DNA of 64,000 nucleotides from Phycisphaerae bacterium RAS1 (GCA_007859745.1 SMLU01000001.1:372001-436000), one strand, 5' to 3'; counted from the first letter of the stretch, positions 17,516-26,603 are shown. Translations and numbers: made by a program. The notes: generated from the letters alone by a model not told the origin.

Positions 17516-18583
17516 ATGAGCGTGAAACAGATCGGGGACCAGACTTCCGAGCGATCGGGGCAGCGGCCTCCCGCTCGATTCATGCCCGTTTCGCTGCGGC
17601 GATTGGCCGCCCTCGCTGCGCTGCTGCCGCTGCTGCTCACCCCCGGTTGCATCCTCGGCCGCGAGCAGGCCCGCGTGCACCTGAATTCCGGCGACAGCGC
17701 GCTGGCCGACAACCGGCTGGACGCCGCGCTGGCTGAATTCCGCGAGGCCATCCGGCTCGACCCCGGTTTCGCCGAAGCGCACACCAAGCTGGGCGAGGCG
17801 TACATTGAGAACGGCGACCTGGATAAGGCTGAGCAGGCGCTACAGACGGCGGTGAAGCTCGACCCCGGGAATTTCCGCTCGGTCTTCAAGCTCGGCGAAG
17901 TCTATCGCATGCTGGACAAGCTGACGCAGGCGATTCGCGCCTACGTCATCGCCTGCGAGCTGAACCCGCGCGATTTCGAGGCCCGTTTCCGGCTCGGCGG
18001 CTGCTACCAGCAGAGCGGCGATCTGGAGCAGGCCACCGAGACCTACAAGCAGGCGCTGCAGCTTGACCCGAAGAACACGTATGCGTGGAGCAACCTCGGC
18101 GCCGTCTACGACCTGCGCGGAAACACGTACGACGCCATCAAGGCCTACAAGCAGGCGCTGGAGTGCACGCGCACGCCTCAGCCCATCGTGCTGGTGAACC
18201 TCGCCACGGTCTACATCAACCAGGAGCGCTACGCCAGCGCAAGGAAGACGCTGCAGATCGCGATTCAGACCGATCCGAACCTGTCGATGGCTCACGAGCG
18301 GATGGGCTTCTGCTACTGGTGCGAAAAGAAGCTGGATGACGCCGCCCAGAGCTACCTGCGGGCCGTCATGCTCGACAACCGCAACGCCGACGCCTTCAGC
18401 GGGTACGGCATGGTGCGCATGACGCAGTTCCTTCAGGAGCCCGACAAGGCCGGTTTCCGTGACGAGGCGATCGAAGCCTGGCACAAGAGCCTCGAGCTCG
18501 ATCCGAATCAGCCCAAGCTCAAGACGCTCATCGAAAAATACCGGCCGAAGACGGAGCGGCCCAGGCTTGAGGTCGACGACTAG
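17516..18583 (+). CDS. TPR-repeat lipoprotein
   Basis: A 355-residue protein. An N-terminal hydrophobic segment ends in LLLTPGC, a plausible lipobox, followed by at least seven TPR units (for example NGDLDKAEQALQTAVKLDPG, SGDLEQATETYKQALQLDPK and LRGNTYDAIKAYKQALECTR). TPR proteins act as protein-interaction scaffolds, and the lipoprotein signal suggests anchoring at the membrane. The start is uncertain: ATG at 17582 would give a short standard signal peptide, ATG at 17516 has AGGCGG nearby. It is divergent from the PreA-like gene and 42 bases before the next gene on the same strand, so the two may be cotranscribed. Confidence 0.8.
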   Translation: MSVKQIGDQTSERSGQRPPARFMPVSLRRLAALAALLPLLLTPGCILGREQARVHLNSGDSALADNRLDAALAEFREAIRLDPGFAEAHTKLGEAYIENGDLDKAEQALQTAVKLDPGNFRSVFKLGEVYRMLDKLTQAIRAYVIACELNPRDFEARFRLGGCYQQSGDLEQATETYKQALQLDPKNTYAWSNLGAVYDLRGNTYDAIKAYKQALECTRTPQPIVLVNLATVYINQERYASARKTLQIAIQTDPNLSMAHERMGFCYWCEKKLDDAAQSYLRAVMLDNRNADAFSGYGMVRMTQFLQEPDKAGFRDEAIEAWHKSLELDPNQPKLKTLIEKYRPKTERPRLEVDD

Positions 18584-18625
18584 CGCTGCGCCCGGCTCGC
18601 GGTTTTCTCGTATTATTCCTCTTGC

Positions 18626-20356
18626 ATGCTGATCGAAGTCCACACCGGCTTTCGTCCCGGACGCCCCGCGCTGCTCGTCGTCGTGGCGGGCGTGTGCCTG
18701 TCGGCGGCGCTCGGCCTGGCGTGGCTTCAGGTGCAGCAGTCGCGGGCGCTCGCCCCGGAAACCGAAATCCCCGGCACGCCGCTCCGGGTCCGCGCTCCGC
18801 GCAACTGGATTCGCGACCCGCGCGATCCGGCGTCGTTCATCCTGACCGCGCGCGACGAGTTTTGGGGCCGCCCGAAGATCGAGCGACGCGTCTCGTTCAA
18901 CTACCGCCGCCTGCCCGAATTCCGCTCCCCGATGGACATCCTCCGTCGCGGCGACCTGATCGATCCGCGCGGCATGCCGGAGGTCACGCCGGCGAAGATC
19001 GGCAAGTACGACGCCGTTCAGGTGCGCCAGGTTGAGACGTTTGGTTATGGCCGCGAGCGGATCAGTCGCGAGAAGGTGTTTCGTCTGACCTGCCTGCCGC
19101 GCGGGCACCTGATTTACGTTGAGTACGTGCCGCTGACCGACCTGACGCTGGGCGACCTGGCGCTGCTCGACGACATGTGCGCCGCCGTCCGCGTCGATGA
19201 TCCGGCCATGTCGCTCACCCCCGCGCAAGCCGCCGAGCGGGCCGGCATCCGCCTGTCCTTCGACCCCGCCTGGCAGCTCGCCGCCGCCGATTTTGACGAG
19301 GTGGCGGGCTTCTATCTGTGCGGCGCGGAGGGCGGCCTGCCGACATGGTCGCTCGGAGTTTTCCGCACGTGGCTGGCCGGCGCCCGCACGCCCGATGATC
19401 TGCTGGCCGATGTTGCGTCGGATCGCTGGTTGCTCGGCGATGAGAAGCGAAACATCCGGGAGCGCAGCCGGGCCGACGGCGCCCGCATCGTCTCGCTTCG
19501 CCGCCCGCCCGAGGCCGGCGCGGATGAATCGCTGTCGTCGGTGTGGCTGCTCGGTTGCGGCGCGGAGCTGGCGCTGATCGTCTACGTCTTTTCCGACGCC
19601 GCCTCGCTCGAACGGGCGGACGCCGCCGCGGCGAAAATCCTGGAGCAGGTCGAGCTGCGTCCGATTGACGCGCTGCCGCCGCTGCAAGCGGCGGATGAGG
19701 TCGGCCGCGAGTTGGTCCGCCGTTTATCGCAGAAAGGCGCGCTGCCGCGTTGGGGCGCTCGCCGCACGCAGGTTTCCTACCGCGGTCAGACGCTTCAGGG
19801 GGCTGAGTCGCGCATTCTTCGGCGAACGCCACTCGGGCGCAACGCGGAACGCGGCTACGAAGGTGCGGCCATGGCGCGCTCGCGCGATCGCGAGGAGGCC
19901 CAGCGATGGAGCGTCGATGGCCGGGCCGAGTGTTACGAATTCGAAGCGACGTACTATTACGGCTCATCGCCCGTGCATGTGCGCGAGCGCAAGGTGGAAG
20001 CGGACGGCCCGGTGACGCGGCTGATCCGCATCGAAGACGGCGAAAGCCCCGACCGACAGTTCCGATTCACGCCGGGGCCGTCGTTCGTATCGCCCGCGGT
20101 GGAGACGGTGATCGAGGGCTGGGTCGCGCGGGCCGAGCACGGCGCCTGTCTGATCGAGGTATCGCTGCTGGTCGGAACCGGCACGGCGCAACGCATGCTC
20201 CGGCCGCTTCCGCCTGATCCGCAGACACACCAGCCGCGCGTGCTCGTCCAGACCGACTACTGGCCGCTGGGCGGCGTGCTGGCGTTCGACGAGGACGACG
20301 GCGAGACGGCGTACGAGGTGTATCCGACGTCGCGCTATGAGCGGGTGGAGTCGTAA
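18626..20356 (+). CDS. Membrane-anchored protein of unknown function
   Basis: A 576-residue protein with one hydrophobic N-terminal segment (PALLVVVAGVCLSAALGLAW) and a long soluble remainder without Cys pairs, metal motifs or repeats I can name. Two regions have similar character: about residues 45-185 (TPLRVRAPRNWIRDPRD) and 205-345 (AGIRLSFDPAWQLAAADFD). Both look like exported domains in which a peptide-like RVPxxW/FDPxW stretch opens a beta-rich fold, so an internal duplication is possible. The gene follows the TPR lipoprotein by 42 bases and may work with it at the envelope. No function is assigned. Confidence 0.7.
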   Translation: MLIEVHTGFRPGRPALLVVVAGVCLSAALGLAWLQVQQSRALAPETEIPGTPLRVRAPRNWIRDPRDPASFILTARDEFWGRPKIERRVSFNYRRLPEFRSPMDILRRGDLIDPRGMPEVTPAKIGKYDAVQVRQVETFGYGRERISREKVFRLTCLPRGHLIYVEYVPLTDLTLGDLALLDDMCAAVRVDDPAMSLTPAQAAERAGIRLSFDPAWQLAAADFDEVAGFYLCGAEGGLPTWSLGVFRTWLAGARTPDDLLADVASDRWLLGDEKRNIRERSRADGARIVSLRRPPEAGADESLSSVWLLGCGAELALIVYVFSDAASLERADAAAAKILEQVELRPIDALPPLQAADEVGRELVRRLSQKGALPRWGARRTQVSYRGQTLQGAESRILRRTPLGRNAERGYEGAAMARSRDREEAQRWSVDGRAECYEFEATYYYGSSPVHVRERKVEADGPVTRLIRIEDGESPDRQFRFTPGPSFVSPAVETVIEGWVARAEHGACLIEVSLLVGTGTAQRMLRPLPPDPQTHQPRVLVQTDYWPLGGVLAFDEDDGETAYEVYPTSRYERVES

Positions 20357-20395
20357 GCGGCGGGACGCGGGGGCGCAGGCGGGCGGCGTTTCTTT

Positions 20396-20513
20396 CCGAA
20401 CCCGCCGCGCCAAGCGGCGGGGTGACGTCCGCGCGTGTTCGCGGCGGCGCATCGTAGATTGACGCCGATCGCCGTGCGCACCTCAACCCGCCGCTTGGCG
20501 CGGCGGGTTCGGA
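20396..20513. repeat. Family A element, copy 2 (118 bp variant)
   Basis: Same inverted ends as the 98-bp copies but with about 20 extra bases in the middle. Confidence 0.85.
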
Positions 20514-20655
20514 AATAAAACCGCCCGCCCGGAAAAACGGGCACGCCCCACCCAGCCTTCGCCGTTGTGCGGTCTGCGAACTGCGGCAATAATCCGCTGG
20601 AACATCGCGGGGACCATGGTGGCCCGCGACCAATCTTACACGGATGGAGATCCAC

Positions 20656-21288
20656 ATGACGCGCATCACCGCACTGACACTGGCCGCCGTTCTGCTCGCC
20701 TGCGTGCCGCTGGCCGCCGCCGGCGAGCACATGACCCCGGCGGACGCGAAGGCCACGATCAAGATGCTCGACGACGCCAAGATGACGCTGGCCAAGTCGA
20801 TCGAGACCGCAGAAACCTGCTGCAAGGGCAAGGCGGGATTCGCCGGTGGCCACAAGCATGAGGGCAAAGTCGACGTCATGGTCGTGTCGATGGTCGGCGA
20901 GAAGTGGGTCGAGTGCCATATCGACGCCGCCGGCAAGTGCTCCAAAACCAGCGACTGGAAACCCGCCGCGGACGACAAGGACCACAAGCCGGCGGACATG
21001 GCGAAAGCCGTTGCGGCCATGGGCGAGGCGAAGATCACCTGGGCCAAGGCGATCGAAGCCGCCGAAGGCCACAGCAAGGGCCGCGCGTTCGGCGCGCACG
21101 TCGAGATGGAGAAGGACGCCCTCGACGTCGAGGTCTACTGCCTGGTCGGCGAGAAGATGATGAAGTGCGAGATGGACAAGACCGGCAAGGTCACCAAGAT
21201 GGAAGAGATGAAGGGCGACGCGCACGCCGGCCACGATCACGGCGACAAGAAGGAAGACAAGAAAGAGAAGAAGGACGGCGGACACTAA
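20656..21288 (+). CDS. Secreted PepSY-like duplicated protein with His/Lys-rich tail
   Basis: A 210-residue exported protein with signal peptide MTRITALTLAAVLLACVPLA. Two similar halves follow, each an amphipathic helix then a three-strand pattern ending in D-x-x-G-K. The first is AKSIETAETCCKGKAGFAGG to CHIDAAGKCSKT; the second is AKAIEAAEGHSKGRAFG to CEMDKTGKVTKM. This is the layout of tandem PepSY domains, common in periplasmic inhibitors and in metal or peptidase regulation. The tail (HAGHDHGDKKEDKK) could bind metal. The ATG at 20656 has GGAG six bases upstream; the ATG at 20644 overlaps that site. Confidence 0.72.
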   Translation: MTRITALTLAAVLLACVPLAAAGEHMTPADAKATIKMLDDAKMTLAKSIETAETCCKGKAGFAGGHKHEGKVDVMVVSMVGEKWVECHIDAAGKCSKTSDWKPAADDKDHKPADMAKAVAAMGEAKITWAKAIEAAEGHSKGRAFGAHVEMEKDALDVEVYCLVGEKMMKCEMDKTGKVTKMEEMKGDAHAGHDHGDKKEDKKEKKDGGH

Positions 21289-21308
21289 AAGCTCTCCGAG
21301 AGCGCTTT

Positions 21309-21370
21309 CCGAGCCGCGACCGTGAGGGAGCGGTGGCTTGAGAACTGCTTGCTTACGCGCGCGGCTCGGA
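21309..21370. repeat. Palindromic repeat family C, copy 2
   Basis: Nearly identical to 1455-1518, including GAGCCGCGACCGTGAGGGAG and CTTGCTTACGCGCGCGGCTC. Confidence 0.85.
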
Positions 21371-21484
21371 TCGTTATCCCGCACCGCGTCCCCGAACGCC
21401 CGCTTGCCGATTTTGCGACAGGCGCGCGAAAGCGCGGCTATACTTCAGATAGAGAGACTTGGTTCGGGCCGTGGAGGTGCGGCC

Positions 21485-21799
21485 ATGGGAACTCGTTGGC
21501 TCGTCAAGTTGGCATCGCGGTTGAGCGGGGGACTGCAGCGCTCCCTGCGGACGCTGGGTTACATCCTCTTCGCCGATCCCTACGCACTCGTTATCGCCCC
21601 CATCCTGCTCGGACTCACCGTGCACGCGATCGTTTGGCTCGCGGGCGGGCAGCCGCAACTGCTCTTCCGCGGCTGGCCCGACAAGCTGGCGTGCCTGGGC
21701 AGCATCACGGCGCTGGCGATGTTTGCGCTGATGGCGACCGCGCGGGTCGTGCTGCTGGTCCGCGAAGGGTGGAGGCCGCTGCGAAACGGCTCGGCGTAA
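21485..21799 (+). CDS. Small two-helix membrane protein
   Basis: A 104-residue protein with two hydrophobic segments (YALVIAPILLGLTVHAIVWL and LACLGSITALAMFALMATAR) and basic N- and C-terminal ends. GGAGG eight bases before the ATG at 21485 supports the start. No family was recognised. It stands alone between repeat elements. Confidence 0.62.
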   Translation: MGTRWLVKLASRLSGGLQRSLRTLGYILFADPYALVIAPILLGLTVHAIVWLAGGQPQLLFRGWPDKLACLGSITALAMFALMATARVVLLVREGWRPLRNGSA

Positions 21800-21830
21800 A
21801 CAACGGTGCAGAATCCCGCGCCATCGTCGG

Positions 21831-21890
21831 AACGCGAAGCGCAGGCGAGCGCACGTCGCGGCGGGCGCTCGCTGGCGCGTCGCGTTCTGA
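21831..21890. repeat. Palindromic repeat family D, copy 2
   Basis: AACGCGAAGCGCAGGCGAGC paired with the inverted GCGCTCGCTGGCGCGTCGCG, ending TTCTGA. Confidence 0.8.
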
Positions 21891-21915
21891 TGCATGGTGA
21901 CTTATCGCCGACGAT

Positions 21916-22827
21916 CTAGCGCGCCGCGACCCGGTCCAGAAAGCGGACCAGCGCGTCGAAATACTCCTCGGTCGCAAAATACGGGCCGCGCGCGTGGGCC
22001 AGGTCAGGAAACTCGTAGACCTCCACGGCGGCGGGCGACTCGGCCAGCAGGTCTCCGGCCACGGCGCCGGTGAGGAACTCATCCTGCCCGTACAGAAACA
22101 CCAGGATCGGGCGCGACGCAGCCCGCAACGTCTGTTCCAGGAGCAGCCGCGGATCGAACTGCTCAAGCAACCGATCGATCGGCGCCGTCAGAAGCAGAAT
22201 GAACCGCTGCAGCTCGATTTCGAGTGAAATCGGTCCGTCCAGAACGATCCCCAGCACCTGATTTCCCCGCGATGCATCCAGCGCCACGGTCGGAATCGTG
22301 CCGATCGAAACGCCCATCAGCGCGATGCGCTCGCGTCCGCTGCGCTGCAGCGCCCAGTCCAACGCGGCCGTCGCGTCGGGCAGCAGCCCGGTGAGCGACG
22401 CCTCGCCCGTGCTGCCGCCGAAGCCGCGATAGTCGTACATCGCGACGCTCCAGCCGCGCTCCGTTAACTCGCGCGTGATCAGCAGGTAACAGGCCATCTC
22501 GCCCACGGCCCCGTAGGAGAGCAGCACGACGCCGCGCTCCTCGACCTGCGCCGGGACGAGCCAGGCGCGAAGCGTCTGGCCGTCGGACGTGGTGATGAAC
22601 TCCTCAACAAAGCTGAGGTTGATTCCGGCCGGATCGGCGACGGTCGTGACATCCGGCAGGCCGAAGTCGAGCTTCAGCTCTTCGCAGGTGGCGGTCGGAT
22701 CCAGCGCGACGCTCGATGCCGCCGCGAGGAACTTGTCTTCGGGCACGAGCGGCAGACAGCCGGCGTGGAGCAAGCCGGCGACGCAGACGCCGGCGGCGAT
22801 CAGCTTGCGGACGAACGCTGGCAGCAT
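21916..22827 (-). CDS. Alpha/beta-hydrolase lipoprotein
   Basis: A 303-residue hydrolase. The N-terminus has a lipoprotein signal ending LLHAGC with Cys24. The fold follows from residue ~75: TTSDGQTLRAWLVP, MYDYRGFGGSTGEAS (oxyanion side) and GVSIGT with the nucleophile Ser174. YGQDEFLTG probably carries the acid and LAHARGPYF the catalytic His. This arrangement matches BEM46/YfhR-type serine hydrolases of the envelope. The natural ester or peptide substrate is unknown. It is convergent with the small membrane protein gene and followed upstream by a TPR membrane protein on the same strand. Confidence 0.82.
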   Translation of the reverse strand: MLPAFVRKLIAAGVCVAGLLHAGCLPLVPEDKFLAAASSVALDPTATCEELKLDFGLPDVTTVADPAGINLSFVEEFITTSDGQTLRAWLVPAQVEERGVVLLSYGAVGEMACYLLITRELTERGWSVAMYDYRGFGGSTGEASLTGLLPDATAALDWALQRSGRERIALMGVSIGTIPTVALDASRGNQVLGIVLDGPISLEIELQRFILLLTAPIDRLLEQFDPRLLLEQTLRAASRPILVFLYGQDEFLTGAVAGDLLAESPAAVEVYEFPDLAHARGPYFATEEYFDALVRFLDRVAAR

Positions 22828-22883
22828 CGAACAGCCTCGTATGCCGGCGGATTATATCGGCGGCCCGCAAACCGATCCGCAGT

Positions 22884-25343
22884 TCAGCCGCCGCGCAATT
22901 GTCGCAGCAAGTCGCGCAGCTCCCCGGCGTTCCCGCGCCCTTCGCTCAGCAGCTTCTCAAGCAGTTCCGCCGCCTCGGCCTGTTTCCCGAGATTGACCAT
23001 GCAGGCCACCACGTTTCGGGCCGCGCTCTGAAACTCCGGGCGCACATCCAGCACGCGGCGGTAGTGCCGCAGCGCCGTCGCCCAGTCCTGCCGCGCCGCC
23101 GCCAGCGTTCCGAGGTTGAACGCCGCCTCGGCGAATGCGGGGTCCATTCGCAGCGCCTGCTCGTACGTCTGCTCCGCCTGCCGCACGTCGCCGATCGCCG
23201 AGAGCGACACGCCCAGCGCCAGCAGCCGATGCGTCGTCGGGCCGTGGCGTTCGAGCAGCCGGCGAAACGTCCGCACGGCGGCGTCGTGATTGCCCTGCGC
23301 CTCGTACGTCGCCGCCTGCGAAAACAACGGCGCCGGATCGCGCGGGTCCAGCTCGGCCGCGCGGGCGTAATCGGCCGCGGCGCGCTCGAGCTGGCCGAGC
23401 TTTCGAAGCGCGTCGGCGCGACTCTGCCACACTTCGGCGCTCCTTGGAAATCGCGCCGCCGCCGTATCCAGGGGCGACAGCGCCAGCGCCGGCGCGCCGA
23501 GCGCCACCAGTCCGCGCCCCAGGCCGACGTGCCGCCAGGGCCGCTCCACGGAGCCGAACCATCGCCGCCAGCCGGTCGGCCGCTCATCTTCCATGGCCGC
23601 AGGCTGCCAGCCGGCGGCAAAGTCAATGCGAGAGCGGCGAATCAACTCCGCGTGCGGCGGGATATCACGCACGAAAATCGCGTCGCGCGGGTCAAGATAG
23701 ACAAGCGCCCAATCCTTCGCGGCGGCCACATCCGGAATGAACGGCTCAAAGTACTCGCGCTCCACCACGATCGTGTTCACGCCGTGCGCCTCGACGTAGC
23801 GCCGCCACTGACCTTGAGTGATGCTCATGAAGTCCGTGAACGGCGTTTCGCCGTAGACCTCGAGCCGGCCGTCGATGCAGACCGGGTACAGATCGTGCGC
23901 CGCCCACGTGAAGTAGGCGCCGTCATTCATGCTGTGCAGCAGATTCCCCTGCGGCCGTTCCCGCCGCAGAAAGTCCACGGCGCCGTCCGGGACGCTCTCG
24001 GCCGTGGCGCCCAGTCCGAATCGCCGCGGCCAGTGGTAATGCAGCGCGTATCGGTCGCTGGCCATGTACCACGCGCCAAGAAGCGCGGGCAGCGCGACGG
24101 CGGCGGAGGCGACGATGCGCCGCCAATACATGGGCGTCATCGCTCCCCCCTTCGACGCCGCGTCGCGGGAAGTGCGGGCCGCGGGCCCGCCGGTGCGCGG
24201 CTCGCGCCCCTCGGTGCGGAGTCTTGCCGGGCGCGTGCGGGCGGGACGCCCGCACTCCCCGGGGCCGCGAATCTCCGCGAGATTCGCCAGCGCCGTCCAC
24301 GTCAGCGCCAGCGCGAAGAGCGTCTGATTGCGCCCGGCCTCGATCGCCAGGTACAAGAACGCCACCAACACCGCGGCCCGAAAGAGGCTAAAGCGGCGAC
24401 GGTTCATCACGAACAGCAATGCCGCCACGCCCATGAACACCGCGGCCGCCCACGTATCCAGCGTCCAGCGCACGTCGGGCGAGAAGGGGCCGAGGAACTC
24501 AACGATCGAACCCGAAAAAACGTGCCCCTCGCGAATCTCGCTGAGGAGCAGCAGCGGAAACATCGCGCCGCGATGGCCATACGGATTCAGCCAGCACGCG
24601 GCCGAGACCAGCAGCGCCGCCAGCGCAAGCTCGGCGACCGCGCGGGCCGTCGGATCGTGTGTCGTCTCCGACCTCCCGCGCCGAGTGGCCCGTAACAGCC
24701 AGATCAACCCCGCGCACCCCGCCGCCAGCCAAGTCAGCACCGGGCCGATCATGAACATCGTATGCGTGTTTGCCCAGCACGTCTGAAAGAGCGGCAGCAG
24801 CCACAGCAGGCGTGATCGACGTCCGTCCGCCGCACAGCGCAGGAACGTGCCATCCAGCACGACCAGAAAAATCGCGGTGAAAAGGTACGACGCAGCTTCC
24901 GGGCGCGCCACCAGCCGCGGCAGGGCGGCGAACACGCCCAGCCCGATGACGGCGCAGCCGACCGTCGTCAGGGCGACGCGGCGAAACGGCAGGACCAGAA
25001 CCGCGAAAGCCGCCGCCAGCACCGCCGCGTGACCCAGGATGAGCAGCGCTAGTCCGCCGCCGCGCCAGGCGAGATAGCAGAGAACGCAGTAGACCCAGCG
25101 AACTTCGATCCACTCGTTGCCGCGCGCGGTGTAGGAGAGGAAATCGCCGGCCGGCCAGCGCAGGTTCTCAACAATCCACGCGCCGGTACGAAGCTGCCAC
25201 CAGATGTCGTGCGCCCAGATTTTCTGGATCACACCGGCGGAAAAAAAGAGGACGACGCCGGCGAGCGCCGCCCAGTCAGGCCGCAGAATCGGCACGTTTG
25301 GCGCGGGTGGCTCGCTTGCGCCGTCGCACCTGGATCGCGCCAT
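22884..25343 (-). CDS. Multi-pass membrane protein with C-terminal TPR domain
   Basis: An 819-residue protein. Residues ~25-440 carry about ten hydrophobic segments in a pattern like GT-C-type or O-antigen-related membrane proteins (WAHDIWWQLRTGAWI, FQTCWANTHTMFMIGPVLTW, ACWLNPYG). A soluble segment follows, then a TPR region from about residue 650 (QLERAAADYARAAELDPRDP, DWATALRHYRRVLDVRPEFQ). Residues ~360-398 (GECGRPARTRPARLRTEGRE and following) are unlike the rest. They coincide with a GCGGGCGTCCCGCCCGC-type palindrome in the DNA (24150-24265), suggesting an in-frame insertion. A glycosyl-transfer or surface assembly function is possible, not shown. Confidence 0.72.
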   Translation of the reverse strand: MARSRCDGASEPPAPNVPILRPDWAALAGVVLFFSAGVIQKIWAHDIWWQLRTGAWIVENLRWPAGDFLSYTARGNEWIEVRWVYCVLCYLAWRGGGLALLILGHAAVLAAAFAVLVLPFRRVALTTVGCAVIGLGVFAALPRLVARPEAASYLFTAIFLVVLDGTFLRCAADGRRSRLLWLLPLFQTCWANTHTMFMIGPVLTWLAAGCAGLIWLLRATRRGRSETTHDPTARAVAELALAALLVSAACWLNPYGHRGAMFPLLLLSEIREGHVFSGSIVEFLGPFSPDVRWTLDTWAAAVFMGVAALLFVMNRRRFSLFRAAVLVAFLYLAIEAGRNQTLFALALTWTALANLAEIRGPGECGRPARTRPARLRTEGREPRTGGPAARTSRDAASKGGAMTPMYWRRIVASAAVALPALLGAWYMASDRYALHYHWPRRFGLGATAESVPDGAVDFLRRERPQGNLLHSMNDGAYFTWAAHDLYPVCIDGRLEVYGETPFTDFMSITQGQWRRYVEAHGVNTIVVEREYFEPFIPDVAAAKDWALVYLDPRDAIFVRDIPPHAELIRRSRIDFAAGWQPAAMEDERPTGWRRWFGSVERPWRHVGLGRGLVALGAPALALSPLDTAAARFPRSAEVWQSRADALRKLGQLERAAADYARAAELDPRDPAPLFSQAATYEAQGNHDAAVRTFRRLLERHGPTTHRLLALGVSLSAIGDVRQAEQTYEQALRMDPAFAEAAFNLGTLAAARQDWATALRHYRRVLDVRPEFQSAARNVVACMVNLGKQAEAAELLEKLLSEGRGNAGELRDLLRQLRGG
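24150..24265. repeat. GCGGGACGCCCGCAC-type palindrome inside a membrane-protein gene
   Basis: AAGTGCGGGCCGCGGGCCCG and CGGGCGGGACGCCCGCACTC form inverted sequence. A similar GAGTGCGGGCGTC motif is intergenic at about 41618-41640. The host frame stays open. Confidence 0.55.
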
Positions 25344-25731
25344 ACGTCAGGAAACCTCATCGCGACGGGTGCTCGTACTCGTCAGGAGTCCCGACACGGC
25401 GGCTCGTGGATGATCGACTGCAGGATTCTGGACGCGGATGGCGGGCGGATCAAGAAGTTGCGCCCGGATGAGATTGATCAAACGCGTTTCGTGCGCGCCG
25501 ACGTCGGCCCGCCGCTTGGCGCGGCGGGTTCGGACCTGTCGCACGGACCACAGCCTGAAATCGCATGCCCGCCTGTGTAACACGTCGGCCGGCATCAGCC
25601 GGCGCCCGTCCGTCCGACCCGGTTCCCGATCGCGCGCTCGTCGCTTAGATTACCAACTCGTTCGCGCCTGCCCGGCCGCGGCCACGCCGCGCCCGCCCCG
25701 CAGGACGCGGCACTCAGCAGGAGAACAGGCG
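25344..25731. other. Gene-free region before gcvH with half of a family A element
   Basis: No credible gene in this stretch. Positions 25508-25534 hold only the right half of family A (CCCGCCGCTTGGCGCGGCGG). The RBS of gcvH (AGGAG at 25719-25723) lies at the end. Confidence 0.6.
25508..25534. repeat. Family A half element
   Basis: Right arm only: GCCCGCCGCTTGGCGCGGCG followed by GGTTCGGA. Confidence 0.8.
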
Positions 25732-26112
25732 ATGGCCGTTCCGAATGATCGTAGGTACTCCAAGTCGCACGAGTGGTTCAAGGCCGACGGAAACCTGGTC
25801 ACGATCGGCATTACGCGATTCGCGGCGGACGAGCTTACCGACGTGACCTACGTCGAGTTGCCCGCGGTGGGAAAGAGCGTCAAGGCCGGCGAGGCGTTCG
25901 GCGAGATCGAATCCGTCAAAGCCACCAGCGATCTCTATTCGTTCGTCAGCGGCGCGGTGAAGGAGATCAATCCGCGGCTGGTGGACGAGCCGGAGCTGGT
26001 GAACAACGACTCGTTCGGCCACGGCTGGATGCTGAAGGTGGAGTGCGCCGACCTGTCATCGCTGGCGGGCCTGATGGATGGGCCGGCGTATGACAAGATG
26101 ACGTCCGGCTGA
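25732..26112 (+). CDS. gcvH: Glycine cleavage system H protein
   Basis: A 126-residue GcvH, the lipoyl shuttle between the P, T and L proteins of the glycine cleavage complex. RYSKSHEWFK opens the fold. ELTDVTYVELPAVGKSVKAG leads to the lipoylation site ESVKATSDLYS with Lys63. NNDSFGHGWMLKVE is the conserved end. AGGAG eight bases upstream supports the ATG at 25732. The gcvT/gcvP genes are not adjacent. Confidence 0.96.
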   Translation: MAVPNDRRYSKSHEWFKADGNLVTIGITRFAADELTDVTYVELPAVGKSVKAGEAFGEIESVKATSDLYSFVSGAVKEINPRLVDEPELVNNDSFGHGWMLKVECADLSSLAGLMDGPAYDKMTSG

Positions 26113-26186
26113 GCCTGATCCTGGGAGGGCGCGATCAGAGCGCTGAGCGCGTCTCCCGTCCTCCGTTCTTATTTCTGAAAATGGGA

Positions 26187-26215
26187 TTGACGGAAGGTTG
26201 AGTGTCTGTTATATA
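26187..26215 (+). promoter_or_regulatory. Sigma-70-type promoter of the arsR-like operon
   Basis: TTGACG at 26187-26192 and TATATA at 26210-26215 are separated by exactly 17 bases, a near-ideal primary-sigma promoter. It stands in an AT-rich island directly upstream of the regulator gene. Confidence 0.75.
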
Positions 26216-26244
26216 ACATATTGGTTATTTAACTGGTTGGTTAA
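26216..26244 (+). promoter_or_regulatory. Candidate ArsR-type operator
   Basis: ATTGGTTATTTAACTGGTTG followed by GTTAAT contains GTTA/TAAC inverted arms and a further GGTTAA copy between the -10 box and the ATG at 26247. The position is right for autorepression. ArsR/SRPBCC operons typically carry such AT-rich palindromes; binding here is inferred. Confidence 0.55.
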
Positions 26245-26246
26245 TC

Positions 26247-26603
26247 ATGACCGCGTCGCAACGCCTCGATGCTGCCTTCGCCGCGCTGGCCGATCCGACC
26301 CGGCGGGCGATTCTCAAACGCCTCGCCGGTGGCGAGGCGTCCGTCATGGAACTGGCCCGGCCGTTTTCCATGAGCCAGCCGGCGGTCTCGCGCCACCTGC
26401 GCGTGCTGGAGCGCGCCGGGCTGATCTCGCGCCGCCGCCATCGGCAGCGCCGCCCGTGCCGCATCGAGGGCGGGCGCCTGGCGGAGGTCAACGCCTGGAT
26501 CGAGCGTTTCCGCACGATCTGGGAGGGCCACTTCCAGCGCCTGGACGCCCTGCTGGAAGAGCTAAAACCCGCGGCCCCGCGGCCGCCGTCGAATTCCGGT
26601 TGA
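26247..26603 (+). CDS. ArsR-family winged-helix repressor
   Basis: A 118-residue regulator. LADPTRRAILKRLAGGEASV and MSQPAVSRHLRVLERAGLIS are the classical ArsR helix-turn-helix and recognition helix. There is no CxC metal site in the usual alpha-3 position, so it is of the metal-independent kind commonly paired with SRPBCC (AHSA1) proteins, as here. There is no clear Shine-Dalgarno, and an operator-like sequence abuts the ATG. It heads a same-strand run with SRPBCC, VOC and DUF1801 genes, a gene set often found together in bacteria and seemingly mobile as a group. Confidence 0.9.
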   Translation: MTASQRLDAAFAALADPTRRAILKRLAGGEASVMELARPFSMSQPAVSRHLRVLERAGLISRRRHRQRRPCRIEGGRLAEVNAWIERFRTIWEGHFQRLDALLEELKPAAPRPPSNSG

